The notes: generated by a model not told the origin, from the letters alone. Shown: positions 12,563 through 25,383, numbered from the stretch's first letter. The stretch: 64,000 nt of DNA from Glandiceps talaboti (GCF_964340395.1 NC_135549.1:32315832-32379831); one strand, 5' to 3'. Program-made: numbers and translations.

Positions 12563-13825
12563 GACAAAGCATAACTTTTACTTGCGAAAGGCAAAAATAC
12601 AAAGGATGTAAACTGCGTGCAGTTTAGATGTCTACTTTATTCGTGACGAGCAACATCGTCTACTCGTATTGAAAGTCATATGACCAAGAGGTCAAATTGT
12701 ATGTCTATATATATATCTACTTTTTAAATAGCTGCCTACGCTCACTATCACGCCTTGATGGGTTTTCACAATTGTGGAACTACAGACGTGATTACTAGCA
12801 CGATTTCACTTCATGATACTCTGCAATCTCAACTCTCAATTCCTGTCTAACAAACCAAATAAACATTGTCAAATCTAATTACATGAAGTAACACAGATTA
12901 CAAATCTATGTATGATAGCATACATCATAACCTCCAACTATCCATAACACCATAACTTATTACAAATGACATGCATTGGCTTCTAACAGCTTAATGTCTA
13001 TATCTCATCGTTACTGTAGAACGGAATGTTCCCCATTCTTGTTATTCTGCGAATTTCGTTAAATCGGAACAAATGGATAGCCATTGCCGATACCAGACGA
13101 GCGAGATGTGAGAAGATGATAAATGGATGCAAGGAAATGTCGTTTTGTTTTTTGAACATTGGCCATAATAGAATGCTGCATAGTTTCTGCTAAAGTGATT
13201 TATTGGAGGTTTCGTAATTCTATATAGATAAAAATGTGGTAAGACGTTATATAAGAGTAGAACCAATAAATCTTAAAGAAATACTAAATGTATTGAAATT
13301 AATACGTAGTGTAGTAATAAATTAAAATGTTCGTCATCTTGGTATGGTATTTGTCATTCTGATGAGGATTTTCGATCAACACATAGAAAGTTCAATTTAA
13401 AAACTTTCAACTGTTTGTGCGTTATGAACGTTGTGATATAAATGTATACGATATATACAGTGTACTAATGATAAATGATACTAGGACAATATGTATTATA
13501 TGTAGTTGACTAGCAACTAATCGAGTCTCGAGTCCAACCCCTGTATTTCATATATTTTCATATTTAGACAACATACGATATCCGGGCGTTAAAACTAGTC
13601 TAAAACACTCAGTTACAATATACGGATACAATCACGAGCACACAAATTTTCTGACACGACAGGAAATGAAAAGAAAATGGTGACTTATTCCTTGGTGATG
13701 AAACTAACTAGATAATTGTAGGTATGGTTTGTATTTTCATTTGAATTCTGATCTGCAGTGAATAAATCTGATACCTGCTACAATTGAAAAGTTGTATAAT
13801 GTGATGTGTGTTGTGTGAGATTTTA
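12563..13825. other. Non-coding, nothing recognised
   Basis: No supported gene. A 74-codon minus-strand frame at 13042-13266 has no recognisable features. Confidence 0.45.
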
Positions 13826-14290
13826 TCTCAAAGTAAATGTCCAATAAATGTTCACGGTGAACATTGCACGAAAACATTGACTTATGTCTTACATGACATT
13901 TGTGCCGTGTACGATATCCATCACAGTTATCGTACAGCGTTCAAAGTAAACAGCCAATAAGGTATTCTATGAAATACAAGTCAACGTTTTCGTACGAAGT
14001 TCAAAGTAAACAATCAATAACGTATTCTATGAAATACAAGTCAACGTTTTCGTACGATGTTCAAAGTAAACAATCAATAACGTATTCTATGAAATACAAG
14101 TCAACGTTTTCGTACGATGTTCAAAGTTAATAGCTAATTACACTTCGTTTAAGATACACATCGGAGTTTTCATCCAAGTTCAAAGTAAACAACCAATGAC
14201 ATGTCGAGTAGTTTCGTGAAAAACTACTCACAAATAAATGTGAACGACCACTAGCATGTCTTGTAAGATACAAGTCACTGTTTTCATGCA
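13826..14290. repeat. 60-bp tandem repeat, 3 near-perfect and several decayed units
   Basis: The anchor TCAAAGTAAAC (or a close variant) recurs at 13941, 14001, 14061 and 14121, exactly 60 bp apart. Decayed units extend to about 13826 on the left and beyond 14180 on the right. The 76-codon forward frame (13900-14130) exists only because 60 is divisible by three. A 19-bp inverted repeat (AATGTTCAC, one base, GTGAACATT) lies at 13847-13865. Confidence 0.9.
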
Positions 14291-14405
14291 AATTAAATTT
14301 GAGATATAAGTATATTGCAAAGACCATACCATTTGGAAAAGAGACAAACACATCGAAAATTGTCAGAATCATACACTCAAAGTAAAAATCATAGTATGTA
14401 ATATG

Positions 14406-16326
14406 GGGTGGACCATTTGATATCCGGGGGCTTGGAAGATGTGCGGGGGAGAAGCCAAATGGAGTTGCTTGAAAAAAAATCCGGATATGAGTGGGTGATG
14501 GAAAGAAAGATCGAAAACTGCTGCTAGAAAAAAAATATCTTCGTAGGGATATGATGCACAAGTTCATGTGTACTGTTCAACCTGCTAGTACCTCTCCAAC
14601 AAAGGACACTTGTCACATCATGACAAACATTTTCAAACACATGTCAGGGACCAGTCAATTTCGTTGGCCTGTGGTACATATATATATTTGTTCTTGTCTC
14701 TGTTTCTTTCATAATTCTTTTAAATATTACTTCATGTAAGGGTTCAAACATAACCATACATAAGATTATAGATATACATGTATTACCTAGCTACCACGCT
14801 AGTTACGGAACATGTCATGTAAATGTTTGGCTGTTTCACAATCAGTGCTTCACTTATCTTGCACTTTGGGGCAAAAGTGAACTTGAAGGTTTCGTAATGG
14901 TAATCTTCATATTGTTAGATAGTTTATAAAAGAACTTAATCTAAATTGTCCTAGTATCTTCAGTATGGATTTGTCAGAAGTGATGGAATATACATTCTAT
15001 TTCGGACACTACATGTATCGACACTATAAATCAAATTCAAGTTCCTATTGTACACTAGGTATGACCTCTTTAAGTGCTCTAACATACCAGTGACTATACG
15101 ATGCATGCAATATCAATGCCCCTATACCAATGTTACAGGCCCACTTATAACATGCAACACATAAAAATTATATTTACTTTAACTTTTCAAAGCTTGGCAA
15201 TATTACCTCAGAGGCTATGAATAACCTAAAAATTGCCTAAATAGAAACAAAAAAACTCCAGACCTGCCAGGGGAAAAACCCCTTGGACTCCCTCACCCCA
15301 GAGGCCACCCATACGTTAAACCAACAATAAAATTCACCAAAATTGGTTAAAAACTTCAAAAGCTTCTAGGGGGAGACCCCCATAAGAGGTGGACATATCC
15401 CAGTACCTCTTATAATTATCCCCTACCTCTTACTGTCAAGATAAAATGAAAACTTTATTTCAAAAATGTTTTAACCAATGTTATATGTAGTTGCTTTTTA
15501 CATGTTAGAGCTGTCTTGTAAAGCTTGTCTGAAAGTTTCTGTGAATGGCCTACAAATTGGCTTTAAGTAAAAATCCTCTAGGGCTCCTAGGGGAAGACGC
15601 CCTAGAAACACCCCCCCCCCCCCCATATGAGGTAGACATGTCCCAGTCTCAAATCAAAGTTCTTTCCTCCACCTCTTACTGTCAAGATGCTATGAAACTT
15701 TATTTCAAAAATGTTCCAACCATATGTAGTTGCTTTGTACATGTTGATGCTGTCTTGTAAAGCTTGGAAATTATTGTCTGAAAGTGTCTGAATCTAGAAA
15801 TTGAATTTTAAGAGTAAAATTCTTCCAGGGGCTTCTAGGGGGAGACCCCCTAGACCCATCCAGTTGTGTTAAAAACCACTGACCATCCACTATCCCCCCC
15901 CCCTCCGGCTGGAGAAACTGACTGGTCTGTCTGAATGTTTGAGCTTACCAATCAAGTTTCCGATTTGCATTTTCAGTGTATCATCATACCAAGGCATAAA
16001 AACTGTCAATGATGTTTATTTAATTTAAAATCAAACATGTATTGAAATATGTAGTTTTCTAAATATAATCTGTGTGTGATAGAACAGCATCTTTTTACTC
16101 TCTGTATTACCCTGTGCGAAAACCAAACAGAAAAGTGGCGTAACAAAAGTAGGTGTTCAACGTAGGCGTATAAAAAGTCCGGATATCTCAAAAAAGGAAA
16201 GAAAAAAAAGTTGATAGCATAGGCGAAGGAGAAAAAAATAATTCACAGGCAAGCAGGTGGGAAAAAAATAATGACTCTCCACCAATCTTCCAAGCCCCCC
16301 CCCCCCAGATATCAAATGGTCCACCC
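14406..16326. mobile_element. 1.9-kb inverted-repeat-bounded element (non-autonomous)
   Basis: The left end (from 14406) reads GGGTGGACCATTTGATATC, then a G-run, then CTTGGAAGAT. The complement of the right end (from 16326 leftward) reads the same apart from the G-run length and one base. The inverted repeats are about 40 bp. No transposase is visible inside, only small meaningless frames, so it looks non-autonomous. The interior carries direct repeats of about 247 bp (15290-15860). I could not identify a convincing target-site duplication, so the superfamily is open. Confidence 0.65.
15290..15860. repeat. About 247-bp direct repeats inside the inverted-repeat element
   Basis: Two imperfect units share CTTACTGTCAAGAT (15429 and 15676), ACTTTATTTCAAAAATGTT, GTAGTTGCTTT and GCTGTCTTGTAAAGCTT. 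A third partial start (CTTCTAGGGGGAGACCCC) begins near 15830. Each unit ends in a small C/G-run stem (AGGGGGAGACCCCC). It is non-coding. Confidence 0.85.
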
Positions 16327-16739
16327 TAACCTACTGCTCATGTTCGTTCAACTTTGCTGGTTCAACCTATAGCTATACAAATTTTGGCAGTATCTTTGGT
16401 TTAAGGGCATTCGGCAAACTGATGTTGCCCCTCTGGATTCTCTTGCGCAAACTCGCAGGAGGCAGTTTCCATGGTAACGTTGACATTGTTTTGAAAGGTG
16501 CTAAAACATTAAAAACGCCATATCTCGTGCCCCAGAAATGTTATAATCTTAAATAAAGTATGTGTACGTATATATATTTGAGGGGACAAGGAATCCAATG
16601 ATGACATAACCTTTTCGATTCAAGCTCAAAGTTATAATCATGTGATGGCACATCTGGTGTTTGTGTCTCTCATACTCTCTCTCTGTATTGCTCCCCATGT
16701 ACACAATGACAACTACTACGTCAATTCTTATAAAACTTA

Positions 16740-17720
16740 CTAGATATCCTTTTTAAATGATTAGGTCCTCGTAGACATCATATGAATATTAATTATACAT
16801 TTGCATAATTAACTCTTTCCAGTACTTAGACTGTATAAATTCCATTATATTTTAGTACATGCATTGGTGATAACAAAGCGCATTTATTTATTGTATTGCT
16901 CATTTGCATATTTGATAATGTTTGGTCATTAACCACTTTCTTGATGCTGCTCTAGCTGTAACTAGAATGTTTTATTATGTACAATAACTTACTCATAATA
17001 TGCTACATCCTGAACAGTATTGCATCACCTGTGGGTAAACGAAGTTCGTAGCAAACATATGGTACAATAAACCAAATCAAATTTAGTTTTGGGTACGCAC
17101 CTTAAAATCAGCGCCCTCAACTGCGATTACGATTTTAATCTGTCAGTGCACTACATATGGATGATATTGACCACTGATTAATATGTGTAATATCTAAACA
17201 ATGTTATTCTAACAGATTTCAATGAATATATTGTGGATGTATGATTGAAAAATGATAGTTAAGTTACAACTAGTGCAGTTTTAACGTGGTGATAGATTCA
17301 AAACATAGCTTTCGTTCAGGATTTCAATACCACTACATTACCTATGGATTACGTTGGTCACTAATTAACAAATTATAGATACATTGACAAAATGCACTTT
17401 TTCATTTAAGCTAATTTATAGTAGTTTTTAATTGTAACTAGTCACTTGCATAATTTATGATTTTAGGTTATTAGACAGTTTCTTAAGGTTGCAATCTTTA
17501 AATTTGATATGAACTGGCATATTCATTGACGATAACAAAGCGCATGTGTCTGATATTGGGAAATGATGTAAATGTTGAAACATTAAACAAGTAATTTGCA
17601 TAAATAACGAGTTTTGGTAATAAAGCAATATCTTGCGGATGCAACTCCATGCAACGTGGTACATGCATTGATGATCACATGCCTGACAGCGTAGGTTTTT
17701 ACTTTCATAGAGTCGTTTAT
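16740..17720 (-). repeat. About 150-bp dispersed repeat family (reverse)
   Basis: These are reverse-strand copies of the family found at 7.6-12.2 kb. AGTACATGCATTGGTGATAAC and GCATATTCATTGACGATAAC correspond to the complement of the GTTATCATCAATGCATGTAC block. Exact complements of the ATGCAAAT octamer are at 16799-16806 and 16902-16909. Weaker units continue to about 17720. The 89-codon minus-strand frame at 17455-17724 overlaps these units and is not supported as a gene. Confidence 0.6.
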
Positions 17721-18546
17721 ACATTAATTAAATCTTAAAATAGGTATAATAATGTTGCTGATAATAAAGGATATAGCAATAATAATCTTTTAAGGAAAAC
17801 ATTTCATTTGACATCTGGTTTAGTAGATTTTTGCAACAAAAATCTATATGATTTGTTTACAGGGAAATACTAACCTATGTAGTAGTAGAAAGTACTAGCC
17901 CCACCCCCACCCCCAGCAGTCATATGATTCCACCGAGGCACCATGCTTGCATCGATTTTCAATCTACCAGCAACCAAACAAAAAGCCACACACCTCACTG
18001 GCTCACAACATCTTGAAGTGATTGTGTCCTAACATATGAAGTGAACATACTTAAAACATACCAGTCTTTCCAAAGTGGGTGAATTATTGAAATACACGAG
18101 AAAAATGTCAAAGTCAATGGTTTTCAAGCGTGTGCTCTTAGTATCTCGCAATATTGCTCAGCACATAAAATTGCAACACAATGCATTGGTCTGTACTCAA
18201 ATGGATGCAAAGCTCACAAATCCAACGTATTGACAGTCAAGCACATACATATTAGGCTGATTAGCAATTCTCAATCGTCGTGCCAAGATCCACTTAGTCA
18301 GACTAGTAAACATTGAGCATGTACAGTATGTCATCGCATGTTTGTATGTCAAACTTTGTTGAACAGAAACACTTATATATATTTTTTTTCATGTTTTCTT
18401 GAATGAATTTGATCCGACAAACTCTGACATGTACAGTATAGTCAATTTAACAGTGTTGGTAGATATCGCCGAATCATTAGCATCTGCCAACCTTACACAC
18501 ATCACAAACCGTCAGGTATATAGGTAATGTCAGACAATTTTTTAAA
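17721..18546. other. Non-coding, nothing recognised
   Basis: No frame, repeat or RNA gene is supported. Confidence 0.45.
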
Positions 18547-20245
18547 AGCTGTTCAACGGGCAACCTAGTCCATCACATTGGGTAGGAAGGTCGATTCTTT
18601 TCTTTTTTTAACAATGCTTGACAAGGATGTAAAACAAGCCATACATAATGATGGCAGAGCATTTCATGTTGGGTTTGCATAGTACTTATTCAGTCATTTT
18701 AATTTTAAACACTTGCAATTTGTTTGAATAGCAATCGATTTCAATCAGTTCTGAAGTAAGGAAATGTACACATGTACAGTTTGCGGTTAAACAAATGTTG
18801 TAGCTCCTCTCACCCTCTCCTCTCAAGAAATACTAAGACCCACCAAATGATATTCCAGAACTATTTTAGTCACACCGTCGGCCACCTACACTACAGGGGA
18901 AATATAACAGTATATGGTACAATGATGCATTAAACTCTAACATGGAGTTACTTAAAATAAGGCAATGTACAATGTAACATAACATATCAAACAAGTCATT
19001 GAAAATGACATAGTCCCCGCTATGATTGGGGTTTAAGGAACTGGCAGTTGTCATTTTCAAACCTGGTTAATATTGTTTGGCCTCATATGGTTGTTTTTGA
19101 TATCACTACTCTGTTCAAGCATGTCTGACTTATGGCTTTGGACATGAACACTGCGACAACAAAATGGCTGCCAGGCAGCCATATCGGATTGTATCACAAC
19201 GAAAATGGATATGCACATGTATGTCACAGAACACTGTGCTAATACCAACTTTGAATGAGATCTGTTCAAGCATGGCTGAGTTATGGCTTTGGACATGGAA
19301 AATTCGCAAACAAAATGGCTGCTTGGCAGCCATATTGGGTTGTATCATGATGAAAATGGATATGCATATGTATGTCATAAAACACTGTACTAATACCAAC
19401 TTTGAATGAGATCTGTTCAAGCATGTCTGAGTTATGGCTTTGGACATGGAATATTCGCAAACAAAATGGCTGCCAGGCAGCCATATTGGATCGTACCACA
19501 ATAACAATGAATATGCACTTGTATGTTACATAACACTGTCCTAATAGCAACTTTGAATGAGATCTATTCACGCATGTCTGAGTTATGGCTTTGGACAGGG
19601 AAAATTCGCAAACAAAATGGCTGCTAGGCGGCCGTATTGAATTGTATCATAAAACAAATTGATGTGCATATGTATGCCATAGTATGTTGCCCCTGTACCA
19701 AGTTTGAAAAAAAATCGGTCCAGGCATCTCCAAGAAACGGCATGCTATGCAGTACGTATTATCTGGCTATGAAGTGTATTTTTTTGTGGCAAAGCTTAAA
19801 GATATTTTGCGGATGTGCTCTTGGTAAATGACTTCTGTTTAATTTGTTTCCAAAAAATCACAAATAAAGAGCAAAACATTTCAAGTCCCCCCTCTTAGAC
19901 TATCAGAATTTTGATTGCCGAATTACTTGTAAGGCCCCTTTCCTTTGTCGCAAATTGTGCTCATTCATTTAGTGTGCATTGGTTGTGTTAGTTTGATTTC
20001 AATTCACCTAACTATATGCATCATCAGAGTCAAGTAAACCACTGCACAAGATTATATATAATTTGGAATTGCATATGACTCAAATATATATGGTCACATG
20101 TAATATTCAGAAACTAAAGACCCTTAAGTAATTCTGAAACATAATATGCACAGTAGTCCAACACGCATTTTACCGACATGTGAAGCCTGTATGAGGATAT
20201 ATTGCCCAACACCCAAAAAATTGAAATGCGGCCCGTTGAACAGCT
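18547..20245. mobile_element. Possible inverted-repeat-bounded element carrying a 151-bp array
   Basis: The 15-mer AGCTGTTCAACGGGC (18547-18561) recurs as an exact complement at 20231-20245. Between the two lies a 151-bp tandem array. The layout resembles the 14.4-16.3 kb element. The terminal match is short and no target duplication was found, so this is tentative. Confidence 0.35.
19080..19740. repeat. 151-bp tandem repeat, 4 units plus a decayed fifth
   Basis: The anchor ATGGCTTTGGAC occurs at 19132, 19283, 19434 and 19585, exactly 151 bp apart. Each unit carries an inverted repeat, ATGGCTGCC-A-GGCAGCCAT or a variant. Because 151 is not a multiple of three, the three minus-strand frames here (79-125 codons) are the same repeat read in shifted frames, not genes. 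Confidence 0.95.
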
Positions 20246-21154
20246 CTTTTTCTGGCTTAAGCTTATAAAATGCGAAACAGAGATATTGGAATCTTTAATC
20301 GACTAGGTACGGCAAACTGTGGGCTGTTTCAAATTAATAATCGCGTAACAACTGTACACGTTTATGTATATGTATATCAATAAAGGAAAATTGTCTATAA
20401 CTTATACTAGATGCTAGATGTCAACGTTCTTAGAATTCCGAGGGGAGTGATCAGGGGCAAATGATTTGCTTGGTGAGATCGTGGACATAACTGAGGTGTT
20501 TCACTCTTTCTAAAAACGCTTCTCTTGTAACAAATAACACTATTCGCAACAGCTGTCCTAGTTAATATCTCAGCCTCCATCACTGTTTAAGTAGAAAAAC
20601 ATCGTTCCACATCAGGCCTAGAACAAATTTCGTTGGGGCCGGTTACCCGACCCACCTACTGCTGCTCCTAAACTTTTTGTCACGTATTCGAGAGAAAAAA
20701 AAATAAAATCGCGAACATTGTGAAGTGTGGCCAGAAATAGTTGATGCGGAAACTGAAATCAACTAAATAAGACAATATAAATTGTTCTTCCAATCTGTAA
20801 TGGCTGTACATATGATAAGAAGAAATAAACAACACAGAAACCATTGGAAAACAATGAAAAACCTGCACTAGACACTCCACTCACACATGAACAAAATATC
20901 TAAAAATTAAATTAAATATCTACCTACCCTACCTTTTCTAAAATTAAGTGTAACCGGAACCACACAAATTTCTTTATTAGGCCTCACATTATGACCATAC
21001 TTGTTGACTATATGATAATTGAGAAAGCTTCGTTCCAGGTCAAAATATAATCAATATTTGTAGCTAAGTCGACATTGACAGTTCGCGATACAGAAGTTAT
21101 CGTGTGTCTTTTCCTGATCTGAATATTTAGGATTAAATATATATTATTTATTAC

Positions 21155-21192
21155 CTGATCTCTTCCTTCGATGCCGAAATCCTCCATTTCTC
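21155..21192 (-). CDS. Candidate 38-nt micro-exon, minus strand
   Basis: On the minus strand a strong acceptor (TTTTATTTTCAG) is followed by 38 nt and then a good donor (CAG|GTAATAAA). All three frames are open; the one containing an ATG reads EMEDFGIEGRDQ. The case rests on splice signals alone. No protein family is recognised, and such patterns arise by chance in AT-rich DNA. Confidence 0.25.
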
Positions 21193-21229
21193 CTGAAAAT
21201 AAAATAATTATTTCATTAATTTGTCTTTA

Positions 21230-21390
21230 TTATATCTGGTTGCAAAGAGACCATTCCCGTTTGGCAAAACGACATTGTGGGGTTTGGATAAATATACATA
21301 CACAGTTTACGACATCGTGGAGTTGATCATGGCCATGCAAAGAGTTAGTTTCTAAACATGATTGCCATAGGCATACATACACATTTGTCC
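21230..21390 (-). CDS. Candidate cysteine-rich exon, minus strand
   Basis: On the minus strand a pyrimidine-rich acceptor (CTTTTTTTAATTTCAG) precedes an open frame of about 52 codons. It has six cysteines with pieces such as CLWQSC and CVC. It lies upstream, in that orientation, of the 38-nt micro-exon, which would suit two exons of one gene. The donor end is unclear and the family is not recognised. Confidence 0.18.
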
Positions 21391-22547
21391 CTGAAATTAA
21401 AAAAAGAAAGATAAAGACAGTCGTCATGGACCCCTGGATCTCGAGACGTTTGCACAAAAGAATGTGACATGTAATTAATTGACAATTTATCTCGTTCTAT
21501 TTTAATTTCCAGGTGAAAAGACAATCTCTAGTAACCTAAACCCACAATGGATATATTAGATGAACCTGGGAGGTAGGCAACTATTGCTAATGTATATGTA
21601 ACGATAACAATGTTTGGTAGCTAGACCACATACAATGAAGAAGCCACCGCAAAATTGCTAAATGACTGATGAAAGGAACAAATTTGTCAATAATATATAT
21701 TTCACATCCCGTTTTTTCCCTCACATAGAAGTCTTGTAAAGAATTTCTACTACACTGAATATGTGTTCAGATTTCGCGTAAGGCTTTATGAGAAAACCCC
21801 TGTGGCAGACACTAAATACTACTAGTTTATTCCATTCTGTCAGCTGGCCCACCAAGTGGACAAGATAATCTCATAAACTATTCGGACTATATCTCAACAG
21901 AACGAGTAGTAATTTGAAATAACAGTGTCTGTCCAAAAAAATCATAAAACAGGCCTGAAGGCACAGCGTCATCTACAATTTGTCATACATCGTAAATAAA
22001 TCCGTGGGAATGTTTGGCAGAGGCATCCCACTACATAAAAAGTCATCTGGTAAAATAAATACAAAGCTCGTAAACGGAAAGAAATGGGAAAATCATAAAT
22101 TTTATCGTAGGTCTAAATATATATATTTCATGACAGAACGTTGCTGGCTGATGACTCCGGACTTATGAAATATGGCTAAATGATAAACGTGCCACTTGCT
22201 AGGTCTAGGGTCAAATGACAATTGTTACATCAGCATTCTACTAGGATGGGATTCTTGTATCTTGTGATATACAGTACCTAGATTATTCAGATAGTCCAGA
22301 TCTGCAGATACATTAGGGATTGAACGTCAGAGTTCAATAGTTAATGACCTGACATGACCTTTTGGTCAGACAAGGTCATAATTATTGCTATGACAACAAT
22401 GCGTATCACATAGTTTTATATCATTCAATATGTCATCTTACTGTCATAAATCATTAATGTCGTAAGTTAACATATCCCAGTGCTCTGATGTATCACTCAT
22501 CTGTCTCTTGCCTCCTGAAAGTGTTCTTAACTAAGCTACAACGTACA

Positions 22548-22950
22548 CGTCCATTCCCTTATGTACTCGTACATTGCTTGTAAGTACATGTTCATTTTTT
22601 GTACACACACTTCCACTCCCTGTACGCATACTTCTATTCTTTGTACTACTAGCAAATTCCGTGTACATACACTTCCTTAACTTTCCCTATACGTTCATTT
22701 CCATTCCCTGTACGTACTCGACCATTCTCTGTACGTACGCGTCCATTCTTTGTATGTGCACTTCCATTCTTTAAACGTACTAGTACATTAATATTCTTTG
22801 TACACACGCTTTCTTAAGTTTCCCTATACGTACACGTCCATTCACTGTACTTACTCATCTATTCTTAGTACGTACACGTCATTTCCTTTACCTACTTTCC
22901 ATTCCTTGCCCATAAACATAATTTCCTTGTACCTTGTACGTACATGTCTA
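22548..22950. repeat. Degenerate 21-bp array rich in GTAC
   Basis: The best-kept part (about 22695-22775) repeats CATTC(C/T)(C/T)TGTACGTAC plus about five bases every 21 bp. Flanking units are drifted and carry small insertions. The 66-codon frame at 22574-22774 reflects the 21-bp period and is not a supported gene. Confidence 0.75.
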
Positions 22951-23673
22951 TTCCTACTCAACTTAACTTTTGTTTGACTTTCTTGAGTAAGACATTGAGA
23001 CGTACACAAACTTTCATCAAATAGCAATGATCAAGCAATAATTCAAAAATGTCAGTAGATTTGCATCAGTTACCCGACATATTAACAACATCTTTTTTTG
23101 CACTCGTAGAAGTAAGACACGTTGTGTCCTATAGCCCCAATCAGTCTTCTTACTAGTTGGGGTGGGTGCTAGTTGATAGGCATGACACTTCACTAGTTTC
23201 AGACTCTGACTCGTTGAAGCAGTAAATTTCATAATGTTACATATATGCTATCTCAATAGTAACTAACTGAAACACTTTCATCGTGGAAGCACTAACATTC
23301 ATATACAAGTTCTCTTCTCCCATGTTCACTATTCATTGTGAAACAGACATGTTTGGAACAAATCAGTTGTCATTCTTCATTCTGCCAGATCCATATAGAC
23401 ACTGAAGAAGGACAAGTGTTTTGTTCGAATATGTCTGTAAAAAACTTGTGTATGTAACTGAAACAAAGATGAATTTACTATTCTGTCATAACTACTTTGG
23501 CAACAGATTTAACGTACACTATATGAATCGTGAATGAGAGAGAACTACAAATTTCAAACTACTAAATACCAAACTTTATGTTGCACAGTAGAATACATTA
23601 AAAAACGGTACCCTAAATCACTCAGTAATCTTTCTTAATCTACTTGTTCTATTAAATGTTAGCACATATAAAT
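22951..23673. other. Non-coding, nothing recognised
   Basis: No supported gene or repeat. Confidence 0.45.
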
Positions 23674-24545
23674 AAGATAGCGCCAATGGCACTGTAGAAC
23701 AACTGTTAACTTTGTGATATTTTTTTGTAAAATGTTTATCCCCATATCAATTAATCTTTGTTGTTACCCACCCAGTTTTTAGTGTTCCAATGTGGATATT
23801 TTAAGTAAATGGGTATATGTCATTTCTTTGACTATTTATCTATTTGCATAATAATCCCTATTGTTATATTTGCCATATACACCATCATTTCGCTGTTGTT
23901 ATGGGTGTGGCATAGATAGATAGTATTCACCTTTATGAAACATACACAGTCATATCCTGTACAATAAATGGCTATGGGCGTATGTGGTCTTGTTGCTAGG
24001 TAAGTCTGTGATCATGCATCTTAAATGCTTATCCACATGCCTATCCATCCCGGATTTTCTCTTTGCAATATATATCACATTTGACAGTTGCTATGCGCGT
24101 GGTCTTATTACTTGGCATAGTTGCATACATTTTTTGAATAACATTGTTTATTCACTTGCCCACCCAACATTGTTACACTTGCATTTGATTGTTGATATAA
24201 GGTGTGTGGTCATGGTTTCAACTTGCCAGGGCCACTCGATGTGTCTACTTGAATATGTTTTGAATATCAGAAGAACCCCTTCCAGAAACATTCCATTCAC
24301 AAAGTAGATTTCAATATATGAGTTGGGGTGTTTTTACAAAATTGACATTTTAGGCTAGTTTTTGTATATCATTGATGGGCTCATTATGTCATGAATACTA
24401 AAGTCACATTTTTTAGACCTAATTTGCATATCACTGCTGGGATCAATCCTATATCAACACATCCCAAACAACATCCCAACCAAATTTCAGGCCAAGAAGT
24501 TAAGTTTTTCCAAATATTACATTTTCTTACCCAAAACTTAAAGTT
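23674..24545 (-). repeat. Structured dispersed repeat, copy C (reverse)
   Basis: The left edge holds GCGCCAATGGCACTGTAG, the family's terminal motif. ATGTTTATCCCCATATCAAT, GTTGTTATGGGTGTGG, GGTCTTGTTGCTAGG and TTGCATATCACTG match copies B and D (as complement). The GT head is missing at the right, so this copy looks truncated. The 107-codon frame at 23984-24307 runs through the tandem units and is not supported. Confidence 0.7.
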
Positions 24546-24897
24546 CAATTAACGTTGTGCTAGTTGAAACGTGTATGTTGAAGATTCTTACATAAGGTCA
24601 CTATATGAGGCGTTGTCACCAATTCTAATAACATCTGATGAAATACTTCTTTGTTTCTACAAAATGTGCCCCTTTCCTTGGCCTCTCGTTAACTTTCGTA
24701 TGATCGGTTTCACAGTCTCTTCGACGTGTATGTAAATCTCCAGTAAACACTTAAATAAGAAACTATCTGCTTTTAAATAAGACATTAAGATTAACAAGGT
24801 GATGTCACTAATAGTACACGCCTCTTGGTCTCACCGATTGAAATGAATTATTTCGCTGATTGTCTGGTCATTGACCCATAGATATACATTTTGTTAA

Positions 24898-25172
24898 CAG
24901 CTAATAGTACGATCATCATTAAGTAAGGGGGGTTACTGAGTTCAGCCCGACACTGATTAACGTCAGCTAATAGTACGATCATCAGTAAGTAAGGGGGCTA
25001 CTGAGTTCAGCCCGACACTGATTAACGTCAGCTAGTAGTACGATTATCAGTAAGTAAGGGGGGTTACTGAGTTCAGCCCGACACTGATTAACGTCAGCTA
25101 ATAGTACGATCATCAGTAAGTAAGGGGGGGGGGGGGTTACTGAGTTCAGCCCGACACTGATTAACGTCAGCT
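24898..25172. repeat. 65-66-bp tandem repeat, 4 copies, with growing G-run
   Basis: CAGCTA-type starts at 24898, 24964, 25029, 25095 and 25168 give spacings of 66, 65, 66 and 73 bp. The units are nearly identical. The last spacing is longer because the internal G-run after AAGTAA has expanded to about twelve. Confidence 0.95.
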
Positions 25173-25261
25173 ATGGACTTGGTGAAAAGCGTTTGACTGC
25201 ATTACGACGAGGGTTTTTAGCACTACTGAACCTCAGTTCAGTTGTATAGGGATCGCCCGAC

Positions 25262-25290
25262 GTCTGTCTGTCTGTCCGTCTGTTTATGGC

Positions 25291-25376
<86 letters not shown>

Positions 25377-25383
25377 CGTGTGT
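25262..25383. repeat. Compound microsatellite (CTGT)n-(GT)n
   Basis: Tetranucleotide CTGT units are interrupted once, then followed by a long GT run ending in GCGTGCGTGTGT. This directly precedes, and probably forms the head of, dispersed-repeat copy D. Confidence 0.97.

Larger units (their letters stand above)
20246..22547. other. Mostly unrecognised; two weak minus-strand exon candidates inside
   Basis: Apart from the exon candidates at 21155-21192 and 21230-21390 I see no gene. Other short frames (20680-20880 and 21980-22168) carry no recognisable features. Confidence 0.4.

Noticed and set aside
14127-14567. 146-codon minus-strand frame
   Set aside because: It spans the 60-bp repeat and the left inverted repeat of the 1.9-kb element, so it crosses unrelated repeat units.
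19057-19571. Three related minus-strand frames that look like a protein family
   Set aside because: They are the same 151-bp repeat read in successive frames. Similarity reflects the repeat, not coding constraint.
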